From Halolactibacillus sp051746745 (GTDB lineage Bacteria > Bacillota > Bacilli > Bacillales > Amphibacillaceae): DNA of 15,639 nt. Positions 6,763 through 13,688 of this stretch are shown here, piece after piece. Position numbers and translations under genes: made by a program. The DNA is taken from positions 1-15,639 of the forward strand of contig JBNJFJ010000045.1 of NCBI GenBank assembly GCA_051746745.1. Direction: 5' to 3'. Each line of letters opens with the position of its first letter. Positions within the stretch are counted from its first letter, which is position 1. The notes under the pieces are model-generated. The model was not told the origin of the DNA. It did no database searches and saw only the letters and a program-made list of their open reading frames with translations.

Positions 6763-7432
6763 TTAAAACACTCCTTTCAAACCCGTTCATCACTGGGCGC
6801 TTTTTCATCACTTGCTGCAGACGATCCATAACAATTTGACCCTCTTCAATATAGGCACATTCCATATACACACCATCTGTTTCATAATCAGGTGCACGAG
6901 AATAAAGTTCGGCAATTCTTAGTTGAACGGGGTTCATGAGTGATGCCGCAATCACGACATCGGTATTTCCTTCATATCCCGCATGCGCAATACCTCGAAG
7001 GGCACCTAAAACAAAGACATTCCCCGTCGCCTTAACTGTACCGCCAGGATTCACATCACCAATTACCAGCACATCACCAACAATATCAACAACTTGCCCT
7101 GAACGGATGGGGCGCGTATGCAAATGAACATCTGACGCTTCTTTTAAAGAAAGTGCTTCTTGTTTTGAGATGACTTTTGATACAATATCTTGAACAACAA
7201 GACGACGTTTGGATTGAATCAAGGTTTTTAATTCTTCTTTTTCGTCCGTATGTAATAGGCGGTTCCCAAGTTCAACTTTAATAGTAATAAGTGAATCAAC
7301 TTCATCAAAATCATCTTGATTTAACATATCAATCAATTGTTCTTTAACGTCATGAAACGGCGCATCATCACTTAAAAATAATGTTAAACCGTCTCGTGTC
7401 CCTTTAATCATCACTAATGGTTTTTGAGACAT
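6755..7432 (-). CDS. minC: Septum site-determining protein MinC
   Basis: MinC, 225 residues. The N-terminal FtsZ-inhibiting domain starts PLVMIKGTRDGLTLFL. The C-terminal beta-helix (about 105-205) is the dimer and MinD-binding part, with HTRPIRSGQVVDIVGDV, VIGDVNPGGTVKATGNV and ALRGIAHAGYEGN. The ATG at 7432 is preferred over an in-frame upstream start at 7471 because GGAGGTG lies directly before it and homologues begin near here. It starts 16 bases after the mreD stop and overlaps minD. Confidence 0.97.
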   Translation of the reverse strand: MSQKPLVMIKGTRDGLTLFLSDDAPFHDVKEQLIDMLNQDDFDEVDSLITIKVELGNRLLHTDEKEELKTLIQSKRRLVVQDIVSKVISKQEALSLKEASDVHLHTRPIRSGQVVDIVGDVLVIGDVNPGGTVKATGNVFVLGALRGIAHAGYEGNTDVVIAASLMNPVQLRIAELYSRAPDYETDGVYMECAYIEEGQIVMDRLQQVMKKRPVMNGFERSVLNV

Positions 7433-7448
7433 GACTACACCTCCATCC

Positions 7449-7979
7449 TTACTTTTGTTCAAAACGTTCAAACGAATAACGTGCGAGTAGACGTTTAAAC
7501 AAGACGAATTGCATCAGAAAAACTAAATAATTGATTGCGAGCGTCATTAATAAACGCTGTTCGAAGTAGCCTTGAAAATTGAGTTCAGTCACACCAATCA
7601 ATTGATAGATCCAGTAAATCATCACATCCACTAGGAGAATCGATAAAAAGAACACAAAACTTGAGACATAAAAGTTCACATGTAACACTTTTCTTAGATG
7701 ATGGACAACGTACATCACGACAGCATAACTAAACATATACACACCAATAACTGGACTGTAAACAATATCAAGCACGAGTCCACTAATCATCGCATATAAA
7801 AAGCTATAATACGACGTCTCTTCATCATAATATAACGCAATCATTATAAGAAAAACAAACACCCCATGGATGGTGACGATAAAGCCACTTGCTTCAAAAC
7901 TATCCGGGATAAACAAGAAATTAATCCCTTGTAGAATGATCAACACAAACAACATAAGCGGCGGGAATAAGCGTGACAT
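7449..7979 (-). CDS. mreD: Rod shape-determining membrane protein MreD
   Basis: A 176-residue, strongly hydrophobic protein with about five or six membrane helices and the family stretch SGLVLDIVYSPVIGVYMFSY. MreD belongs to the elongasome with MreB, MreC, RodA and penicillin-binding proteins. Its ATG overlaps the last base of the mreC TAA stop (TAATG), so it is translationally coupled; a separate Shine-Dalgarno is weak. Primary conservation in this family is low, but the context is decisive. Confidence 0.93.
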   Translation of the reverse strand: MSRLFPPLMLFVLIILQGINFLFIPDSFEASGFIVTIHGVFVFLIMIALYYDEETSYYSFLYAMISGLVLDIVYSPVIGVYMFSYAVVMYVVHHLRKVLHVNFYVSSFVFFLSILLVDVMIYWIYQLIGVTELNFQGYFEQRLLMTLAINYLVFLMQFVLFKRLLARYSFERFEQK

Positions 7980-8854
7980 TACTCATCCCCACTTTCTTCA
8001 ATTTCGTCAATCGACGTAAGTAAACGGTCCACGACAATCACATGATTCAATTCTTCAATATCCGCTGAGGGTTTCACGTAAGCAATCTGAGTCAAGCCAT
8101 ACTGGTCTGTCGTTACTTCTTCTATTGAACCAATTTCTAAACCTTTAGGAAACACCCCACCTAAACCAGATGAAAATACTGTTGTCTCCAGGGCAATATC
8201 TTCATAACTATCGGTAAATTCAAGTAACAGCTGTTCACGCGCATCATCATAACCTAAGATAAACCCTTTCGCATCTGAATCTGTCTCAGGTAAATCAACA
8301 TTCACCGAAATACGATTGGATCGATCAAAGCCATTCAGCAAAAGCACGGTCGATGTGAACTGGGCCGATGATTGGATTTTTCCAATCATGCCACTGGCTG
8401 TTATAACAGCCATATCTTTTTCAACACCATGTTGTTTACCTTTATTTAATGTCACTTGATTGAACCATTGTTCAGGACTTCTCGCGATGACAGTGGCTTG
8501 AATCGGACGATAATCGGTGATGGTTTCCGTTTTATCTAAAACGGCTTGTAGTTCTTCATTTTCTTTCGTTAATTCTTGTACTTCATATAACTTTTGTTGA
8601 TACGTTGAGAGATTCTCTTTTAACTGTTGGTTCTCCTCATACACCTGTTTCATTTCATCAATATTACCGATAATATCTCTGACATAATAGACAGGACGCA
8701 AAAACACGTTTTGAAACGAACCAACGGTATCTTGGATAAACTCTTCAACGGAAGAAAGCTCTTCACGATCACGTAATGAAAAACCAATCAGTCCAACGAG
8801 AATAATCAGACTGATCAGAATCGTGAATAGCCGTTTTCTTCTAAAAAACGACAT
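7979..8854 (-). CDS. mreC: Cell shape-determining protein MreC
   Basis: A 291-residue protein with a short basic cytoplasmic tail (MSFFRRKR), one membrane helix (about 9-27), a coiled coil (about 66-110, YEENQQLKENLSTYQQKLYE and onward) and an external double beta-barrel domain (ATVIARSPEQWFNQVTLNKG, DMAVITASGMIGKI, GLGGVFPKGLEIG). It scaffolds the elongasome outside the membrane. It starts 20 bases after mreB and ends with an acidic tail. Length and domain order are typical. Confidence 0.96.
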   Translation of the reverse strand: MSFFRRKRLFTILISLIILVGLIGFSLRDREELSSVEEFIQDTVGSFQNVFLRPVYYVRDIIGNIDEMKQVYEENQQLKENLSTYQQKLYEVQELTKENEELQAVLDKTETITDYRPIQATVIARSPEQWFNQVTLNKGKQHGVEKDMAVITASGMIGKIQSSAQFTSTVLLLNGFDRSNRISVNVDLPETDSDAKGFILGYDDAREQLLLEFTDSYEDIALETTVFSSGLGGVFPKGLEIGSIEEVTTDQYGLTQIAYVKPSADIEELNHVIVVDRLLTSIDEIEESGDE

Positions 8855-8874
8855 AATGAAACCTCCAATAAGCG

Positions 8875-9909
8875 TTAGTTGTTTCTACTAGCAACGTTAG
8901 GATGCGATTTAAAATGTTCAATATACTCTAAAGCTTTCCCAGTCCCAATCGCAACGGAGTCGAGTGGTGATTCGGCAATAAAGACCGGCATTTTTGTCTC
9001 GTCAGAAATGACGTCATCTAATCCTTTGAGCAAAGCGCCGCCACCCGATAACACAATGCCGCGTTCCATAATATCCGCTGACAATTCTGGTGGCGTTTTT
9101 TCTAAGGTGACTTTCACTGCTTCAACAATGGCTGTGACGGTATCGCTTAGCGCATCAGCGATTTCCGTTGACGTAACGGTGATTGTTTTTGGTAGTCCGG
9201 TGAGTAAGTCGCGACCACGTAAGTCAATTGACGTTTCTTCATCAGTAACATGTGCCTGTCCGATTTCCATCTTCACGGTTTCTGCTGAGCGTACCCCAAT
9301 CATTAAGCTGTATTTCTTGCGAATATATTGGATAATCGCTTCATCCATATCGTCACCCGCTGTACGGATGGACTGGCTTGTCACGACACCACCAAGCGAG
9401 ATAACAGCCACTTCCGTCGTACCTCCACCGATATCAACGATCATACTACCGGTCGGCTCCCATACAGGTAACCCGGCCCCAATAGCTGCCGCAAATGGTT
9501 CAGATACAGGAAAGGCTTCACGTGCACCTGCTTGTTTTGTCGCATCGATCACGGCACGTTCTTCAACCATCGTAATGCCTGATGGGACACATACCATGAC
9601 ATTTGGTTTACGCGCAAATGGTGACCGTTTTTTCTGAGCTAAACGGATATAATACTTCATCATCGCTGCCGTTGTATCATAATCAGCAATGACGCCGTCT
9701 TTCATTGGACGAATGACTGAAATGTTGCCTGGTGTACGCCCAATCATATTTCGTGCGTCACTCCCGACAGCTTCAATCGTTCCTGTTGTATTATTTTTGG
9801 CTACAACGGAGGGCTCTCTTACGACAACCCCCTTACCTTTAATATAGACGAGCGTATTCGCTGTCCCTAAATCAATGCCTAAATCTTGTGTAAAACTAAA
9901 TTTCCCCAC
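8875..9909 (-). CDS. mreB: Rod shape-determining actin homologue MreB
   Basis: MreB, 344 residues with the full actin fold: phosphate-1 loop DLGTANTLVYIKGKGVV near 14-30, the VSEPFAAAIGAGLPV segment, phosphate-2 VDIGGGTTEVAVISLGG near 168-184, and GIVLSGGGALLKGLD near the end. It forms membrane-associated filaments that organise lateral wall synthesis. The start is a GTG (9907-9909) with AAGGAAGG upstream; the protein begins MGKFSFTQDLGIDLGTANT, as in homologues. It is first in mreB-C-D-minC-D after a terminator that follows radC. No convincing promoter was found in the 70 bases between. Confidence 0.98.
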   Translation of the reverse strand: MGKFSFTQDLGIDLGTANTLVYIKGKGVVVREPSVVAKNNTTGTIEAVGSDARNMIGRTPGNISVIRPMKDGVIADYDTTAAMMKYYIRLAQKKRSPFARKPNVMVCVPSGITMVEERAVIDATKQAGAREAFPVSEPFAAAIGAGLPVWEPTGSMIVDIGGGTTEVAVISLGGVVTSQSIRTAGDDMDEAIIQYIRKKYSLMIGVRSAETVKMEIGQAHVTDEETSIDLRGRDLLTGLPKTITVTSTEIADALSDTVTAIVEAVKVTLEKTPPELSADIMERGIVLSGGGALLKGLDDVISDETKMPVFIAESPLDSVAIGTGKALEYIEHFKSHPNVASRNN

Positions 9910-9978
9910 TATAATCTTCCTTCCTTATCTACACGTTTCTATTTATCTTTGATATGTGTTTATTCAAAGTCGTAACAG

Positions 9979-10020
9979 TAAACACCTAACACAAGTCACT
10001 CACCTCGTGTTAGGTGTTTA
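9979..10020 (-). terminator. Hairpin terminator after radC
   Basis: A perfect 14-bp inverted repeat (TAAACACCTAACAC with GTGTTAGGTGTTTA) with a 14-base loop. The Us of the 3' arm provide part of the tail on the minus strand. On the plus strand it is followed by a T-rich stretch, so it may work in both directions. It separates radC from mreB. Confidence 0.75.
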
Positions 10021-10073
10021 GTTTTTAACTTGCTTATTCAATTATACGAGAATTTGAAAAAAATAGATAGGGG

Positions 10074-10214
10074 TTAGACGTACCCTTTTTCTTTTAATGA
10101 CACAAATTTGTGATCGCCGATAATGATATGGTCCAGTAACGATATACCAATCAGTTCACCACATTCCACTAACCGTTTCGTCACTTGAATATCTTCTTGA
10201 GATGGTGATGGGTC
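10074..10214 (-). CDS. radC: radC exon 2 (C-terminal 46 residues)
   Basis: The sequence DPSPSQEDIQVTKRLVECG up to the terminal KFVSLKEKGYV is the C-terminus of RadC. It carries Ser189 and Asp192 (numbering of the joined protein), the second half of the JAMM motif HxHx7SxxD. It joins in frame, at a codon boundary, to exon 1 once 10215-11334 is removed, giving 230 residues, the normal RadC length. It has no start codon or ribosome-binding site of its own, so it can only be made from spliced mRNA. Confidence 0.95.
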   Translation of the reverse strand, partial: DPSPSQEDIQVTKRLVECGELIGISLLDHIIIGDHKFVSLKEKGYV

Positions 10215-10891
10215 GTAGGGTCGGTAGTAAGAAGTGAATCTACCTCCCTCAGAACCGTACGTACTCCTTTCAAAGTATACGGCTCGCCAGTGTGAGGTAA
10301 ACGATAAGTCAGCGGAGAAAATGAATGAAAACCTAGCCGATTCAACTTCAAACGGGCACACTTTTTCGTCAAGCGGTATTTGTGTGCGACGGTACATACA
10401 AGGCTTTCGTATGCAAAATAAGCTATTTTAGCTAAGGCTTTTTTATCGGTGAGATATCGGTAGTAGTCATAAATCGCAATTAATTCGTCTTCATAGCGAT
10501 TATAAATACAATCGATTGATTGATAACAGAGGTTACCACGACTTTCCGGACGATGGTGATTATATGCTCCGTAGTTAAAGCAATGCGCGAGATGTGTTAA
10601 TTGACCAGGTGGCATGATTAAAGCGAGTGACTGATCTTGTCTTTTTATTTGGTAACCTTTATAGATTAATTTTTCAAATCGCGTCATCTTCACATCAACA
10701 TGATGGCCATTTAAGCGTTGCGTCACTTTCAATAGTGGACAATCAATCGCAAAAATAATGACATAACATGATGCGTCTAAAACATCAACAAACACTAGCC
10801 CTAACTTTTCAAAAACATCTGTTACACGCTGATGCATCATAGGATCACTAAGTGACATCATCCAAAGTGGCGTCTCAGTCTTACCATTCAT
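10181..10891 (-). CDS. Intron-encoded maturase lacking a reverse transcriptase core
   Basis: An open frame of 236 codons inside the group II intron, starting at an ATG with a clear AAAGGAGA 11 bases upstream. Residues about 113-185 resemble the maturase domain X of group II intron proteins: HRPES, then IYNRYEDELIAIYDYYRYL and AKIAYFAYESLVCTVAHKYR, comparable to the family pattern of IRGxxNYY...YILKYSCxKTLAxKxK. Just before, IYKGYQIKRQ may match the last strand region of an RT (FLGYxIxR). No YxDD motif or RT blocks 1-6 are visible, and no C-terminal HNH. The first 70 or so residues are unassigned. No stop occurs before domain V: the frame continues through domains V and VI and 31 coding bases plus the stop into exon 2, so the last 35 or so residues are probably non-functional or the end has decayed. 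It could be an RT-deleted remnant or a splicing-only maturase. Confidence 0.72.
   Translation of the reverse strand: MNGKTETPLWMMSLSDPMMHQRVTDVFEKLGLVFVDVLDASCYVIIFAIDCPLLKVTQRLNGHHVDVKMTRFEKLIYKGYQIKRQDQSLALIMPPGQLTHLAHCFNYGAYNHHRPESRGNLCYQSIDCIYNRYEDELIAIYDYYRYLTDKKALAKIAYFAYESLVCTVAHKYRLTKKCARLKLNRLGFHSFSPLTYRLPHTGEPYTLKGVRTVLREVDSLLTTDPTTHHHLKKIFK
10217..10249 (-). ncRNA. Group II intron domain VI with branch-point A
   Basis: On the minus strand AGGG-A-GGTAG pairs with CTACC-GA-CCCT, leaving a bulged A seven nucleotides from the intron 3' end (complement of 10221). This is the classic branch-point geometry for lariat formation. Two bases (AC) follow before the splice site. Confidence 0.88.
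10252..10285 (-). ncRNA. Group II intron domain V (catalytic hairpin)
   Basis: A 34-nt hairpin on the minus strand: GAGCCGTAT pairs with GTACGGTTC (lower stem), a two-base bulge AC, then ACTTT-GAAA-GGAGT (upper stem with GNRA tetraloop). The catalytic AGC triad sits at positions 2-4. Length, bulge and tetraloop all fit an intact domain V. Confidence 0.95.
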
Positions 10892-11334
10892 CTTTTATCT
10901 GTCTCCTTTCCTTATGCTTTTCACACCTGTCTTCCTTTTCCATGCTAAACAGATTACCTGCAAACGTTGAATAATATGAAGACTCCGTTGCCTTATAACT
11001 TGCGTTACTTAGGCAATCCCTACCTTACTAACCAATCAAGATACGTCATACTTAGGTACTCCTTTCGACTATTGCTTTCCAGTGGGAAAGTGAAGGGAAT
11101 AAGCTTATCATACGTCGCGTCTGACGCGCACAACGTATTTATTCCAAATACGTATCCTATACGTCTTTAAGTCTAGAGTTCAGGCAGTTTAGCTTTTACC
11201 ATATATGACTTAACAAAGAGTTCATGCGATGGTCCCGCAGCTTATTTCTAATTGACGGTAAGATCTCTTGTTACTGAAAGTGATAAGCATTTCAGGGTGA
11301 GTAACCACTTGATTGACTAACTGTATAGGCGCAC
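10892..11334 (-). ncRNA. Group II intron ribozyme domains I-III (5' region)
   Basis: 443 nt between the intron 5' end and the maturase start, without a credible ORF on either strand. It contains many short inverted repeats as expected for domain I, including an 8-bp hairpin with arms ACGTATTT and AAATACGT and the EBS1 hairpin. The AAGCTGCGGGACCATCGC and TCGAAAGGAG pieces also look like structured core. I did not fold it fully, so domain borders are not assigned. Confidence 0.8.
11120..11126 (-). other. EBS1 and delta nucleotide of the intron
   Basis: On the minus strand GTCAGA (11120-11125), lying in and beside the loop of a CGCG/CGCG hairpin, pairs over six bases (one G-U) with TCTGGC, the last six bases of exon 1 (11335-11340). 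The preceding C (11126) can pair with the first base of exon 2, a G, as the delta-delta' contact of IIA-type introns. A possible EBS2, AGGAT (11154-11158), matches ATCCT immediately upstream of IBS1, but it partly sits in a stem and is less certain. Confidence 0.7.
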
Positions 11335-11886
11335 GCCAGAAGGATGATTGTGTAAGCAAACAATCGAGGCACATGAGCGCTTAATCGCTTCACGGAAAAT
11401 TTCACGTGGATGCGAGATCGAAGCATTTAAGCTCCCAATAAAGATGGTTTGCTGGTGAATTATTTGATTCTTCGTATCGAGGAATAAACAAATAAAGTGT
11501 TCTTGTTTTAAAAGGCGCATATCTTCCATAACATAATTAGCCCCGTCCTCAGGGCAACGAATAACATAGCGATCCGTCTTTTTAAATCGCCCCATGCGGT
11601 TGCCTAATTCAATTGCGGCTAGAATACTGACGGCTTTCACTTGACCAATACCTTTAATTTGAACGAGCTCTTCAAGCGTGGCTTCTCTTAAACATTCAAT
11701 TCCATCAAAGTGTTGATACAAGCGAATGGCTAAATCATGCACACTTTCCTCGCGGCTCCCAGAGCCAATCACAATCGCCAATAATTCTTGGTCGGATAAA
11801 TGACTGGCGCCTTTATTAATGAGGCGTTCTCTTGGTCTGTCTTGTTTGGGGATATCTTTCATTCGGACATGGAGTTCCTTCAACAT
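11335..11886 (-). CDS. radC: radC exon 1 (N-terminal 184 residues)
   Basis: This exon holds the RadC N-terminal helix-hairpin-helix region (EELVQIKGIGQVKAVSILAA) and most of the JAMM/MPN+ domain (HFICLFLDTKNQIIHQQTIF, GSLNASISHPREIFREAIKR), ending HNHPSG at 179-184. His179 and His181 are the HxH half of the metal site. Without splicing, translation continues five residues into the intron (VRLYS) and stops, giving a 189-residue protein lacking the Ser/Asp half. RadC's function is uncertain despite its name; the family is linked to DNA uptake or recombination in some bacteria, and radC is competence-induced in B. subtilis. The ATG at 11886 has a strong AAGGAGG seven bases upstream. The 160 bases between it and the terminator at 12044 show no gene and no strong promoter. 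Confidence 0.95.
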
Positions 11887-12043
11887 GCGTAAACCTCCTT
11901 TCTATGGAATGTCTTTAGTTTAATCGTTTTAGATAGTGATGCAAGCCAGCACCGTCACCTTGTTCTGTCTGTTTCAAAGCTCAAAAGGTATGAGAATGAA
12001 TAAATCACACGATATTTTTTGATTTCGAGTTAACTTTACGCAT

Positions 12044-12078
12044 AAAAAAAAGATTGACGAGCGCAGCGTCAATCTTTT
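12044..12078 (-). terminator. Intrinsic terminator after the pilus genes
   Basis: A perfect 12-bp stem (AAAAGATTGACG with CGTCAATCTTTT), 7-base loop, and further Ts on the minus strand. It starts 50 bases after the pilO-LysM stop. Confidence 0.92.
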
Positions 12079-12127
12079 CTTAACAATCATTATTTTTTCA
12101 AAATGTTAGCTATCTAGAACGATAAAA

Positions 12128-13120
12128 TTACTTATCTTTTAAATACATCACACCCGGGATAATTATTTCATCACCAGTAGCTGGTTCATCATCTAAACTG
12201 TAATTATTCATTTCTCTTAAAAAGATATCATAATAAGATTTACCATAATACAATAATGAGAGAGCCTCAAACGTCTCACCCTCTTCAACAACATGAATCA
12301 CTTCATCAAAATAATCAACATCTGGCTCATTAGCAGTCTCATCATCTGATGCATCATTAGACCCTTGATTACCGTTATTCGCGTCATCATTTGCTGAGTC
12401 ATTTTGATTATTATTTGATGGTGGCACTAACGGCGGGTTTATATCTTCTTCTCGGTCTAACGCTTCCCACAGTTCTAAATCCCGATGGAAAATATTCTGA
12501 TTAACAACACGTGCGTCCTCATCATCCAAAATTCGTGTAGACCATTCATACTCAAACGGTCTCGGTACACTATAAAACTCAACCGTAATACTCCCTGAAT
12601 ATTGATCATTTATACGATCTTCTAGCATAATAAGGTTTGTGATTTTCACCTTTTCCCCTTCATTTTCTAATAAGGCGATAAAGTCTTTAATAGATTCATA
12701 GTCGGAGACATAGTCAAATGTTGATGTAAATCGATACAGTCCTTCAGCGAGCTCTTCTGCAACGACCGGTTCAGAAAAGTTGATTGACGGTACACTTAAT
12801 GCTTCTTCATCTAAAGCCATGTCTTCAAGCGTATTGATGAAATACTCTTGATTATCGGTTGGATAAAATGAGAGACGTTTTTCAAGTAAATCGCTTTGTA
12901 ATAACTGATACTCTTCTTCTATTTTAGGTAATCGACTCGCAGTGGAGCGTTTTTGAATGAGTTCTTCTGTTAATACAGCAGCTGTTGCTTCTTTTTCTTC
13001 AATTTCAGCATAGAGTGGAAAAACCAAGAATTCAAGATAAAGATAAGCAAGCCCGACAAATAATAACGCGCCGATAAGAATTAACTCTCTCACATTAAAT
13101 CTCTCTCTTAACTTATTCAT
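12128..13120 (-). CDS. pilO: PilO-like pilus assembly protein with C-terminal LysM domain
   Basis: About 330 residues. A basic cytoplasmic start is followed by one membrane helix (about 13-35, ELILIGALLFVGLAYLYLEF), a coiled coil (about 38-85) and a PilO-type alpha/beta domain (LEDMALDEEALSVPSINFSE, FTSTFDYVSDYESIKDFIAL, ENEGEKVKITNLIML). Then comes an Asn/Asp-rich linker (about 235-270) and a C-terminal LysM-like module (VIHVVEEGETFEALSLLYYG ... GDEIIIPG). PilO forms the inner-membrane platform of type IV pili with PilM and PilN. LysM binds peptidoglycan, so this one may tether the platform to the wall; that is inference. The ATG at 13120 overlaps the pilN stop by eight bases; a GTG at 13144 would add eight residues and is possible. 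The protein is strongly acidic. Last gene of the block. Confidence 0.82.
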   Translation of the reverse strand: MNKLRERFNVRELILIGALLFVGLAYLYLEFLVFPLYAEIEEKEATAAVLTEELIQKRSTASRLPKIEEEYQLLQSDLLEKRLSFYPTDNQEYFINTLEDMALDEEALSVPSINFSEPVVAEELAEGLYRFTSTFDYVSDYESIKDFIALLENEGEKVKITNLIMLEDRINDQYSGSITVEFYSVPRPFEYEWSTRILDDEDARVVNQNIFHRDLELWEALDREEDINPPLVPPSNNNQNDSANDDANNGNQGSNDASDDETANEPDVDYFDEVIHVVEEGETFEALSLLYYGKSYYDIFLREMNNYSLDDEPATGDEIIIPGVMYLKDK

Positions 13121-13682
13121 CAAGTTCTTCAAGGTTTTCACCACCCTTAATATTAAACGTTATTGAAAATTGATAATAGTCATCACTGTATGTAATCGAT
13201 GGAACGAAGATATTTTCATAACGATCAAATTGTCTAATATTATACTCTAAGTTTGCGATATCTTCTCTAGAAAGACTTAAACCTTGAATAGTTATCACAT
13301 CATTATTGACCGTTAATTGTTCAAAAACGATATCATTAATTTTAGCTTGTGCTAAATCCGTGAGCAGTTGTTGATTAACTGTTTCGTTTTCAGCCAACGT
13401 CTTTACCGCTTGTGTCATTTGTTCAGATTCTGTAGTTAATGTCTCTAATTCTCCTTGAAGTAGCATAACACGATCAATATCTTCAGCGAGTGCCGGGTTA
13501 TTTACTTCTGTTTCCAATGTCTCTACTTCTTGTTGAAGCGGACGTAACTCATTCGTTAAGAACCACGGAATCGCAATCATCACAATTGCTACTAAGAACA
13601 CGCCAAGACCAATCCATTCACCCGTACTGCTCTTCTTTATTTTAGAGGGTATAAACGGTCGAAAATAGTTGAAATCTCTCAT
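13113..13682 (-). CDS. pilN: PilN-like type IV pilus assembly protein
   Basis: 189 residues. A basic N-terminus (NYFRPFIPSKIKKS) is followed by one membrane helix (about 22-43, GLGVFLVAIVMIAIPWFL), an acidic coiled coil (about 48-108), and a small alpha/beta domain (TVNNDVITIQGLSLSREDIA, ITYSDDYYQFSITFNIKG). In pilus systems the short N-terminal segment of PilN binds PilM; a typical INLLP motif is not obvious here. The start codon (13682) is preceded by TAAGGAGGTAA, formed by the last codons of pilM (AGG AGG TAA), so the two are tightly coupled. Identified mainly by topology and context between pilM and pilO. Confidence 0.83.
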   Translation of the reverse strand: MRDFNYFRPFIPSKIKKSSTGEWIGLGVFLVAIVMIAIPWFLTNELRPLQQEVETLETEVNNPALAEDIDRVMLLQGELETLTTESEQMTQAVKTLAENETVNQQLLTDLAQAKINDIVFEQLTVNNDVITIQGLSLSREDIANLEYNIRQFDRYENIFVPSITYSDDYYQFSITFNIKGGENLEELDE

Positions 13683-13688
13683 GTTACC

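Larger units (their letters stand above)
10215..11334 (-). mobile_element. Group II intron inserted in radC (1,120 nt)
   Basis: On the minus strand the element begins with GTGCGCC, the group II 5' consensus (GUGYG), directly after the codon for Gly184 of radC, and ends ...CCCTAC, the AY 3' consensus, directly before the codon for Asp185. Removing it restores the RadC frame exactly. Domain V, domain VI with a bulged A, and an EBS1 that pairs with the six exon bases before the 5' splice site all support the call. At 1.1 kb it is about half the size of an RT-encoding bacterial group II intron, because the ORF is reduced. Only one copy is in the window. Confidence 0.96.

Noticed and set aside
8879..9637. 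Long open frame of 252 codons on the plus strand
   Set aside because: It is antisense to mreB, which is certain. The composition (rich in Ser, Thr, Ile, Val) is that of a codon-bias shadow and it resembles no known protein.
9910..9978. Possible mreB promoter (TTGAAT with AT-rich downstream boxes)
   Set aside because: No -10 with more than three matches at a proper distance was found, so I did not annotate one.
10215..10397. Upstream extension of the exon 2 frame starting with Met at 10397
   Set aside because: This part is intron sequence (domains V and VI) read by chance in the exon 2 frame. The protein match to RadC starts exactly at the splice site.
10967..11170. Plus-strand open frame of 67 codons in the intron
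   Set aside because: It lies in the structured domain I region of the ribozyme, opposite to all genes, and encodes nothing recognisable.
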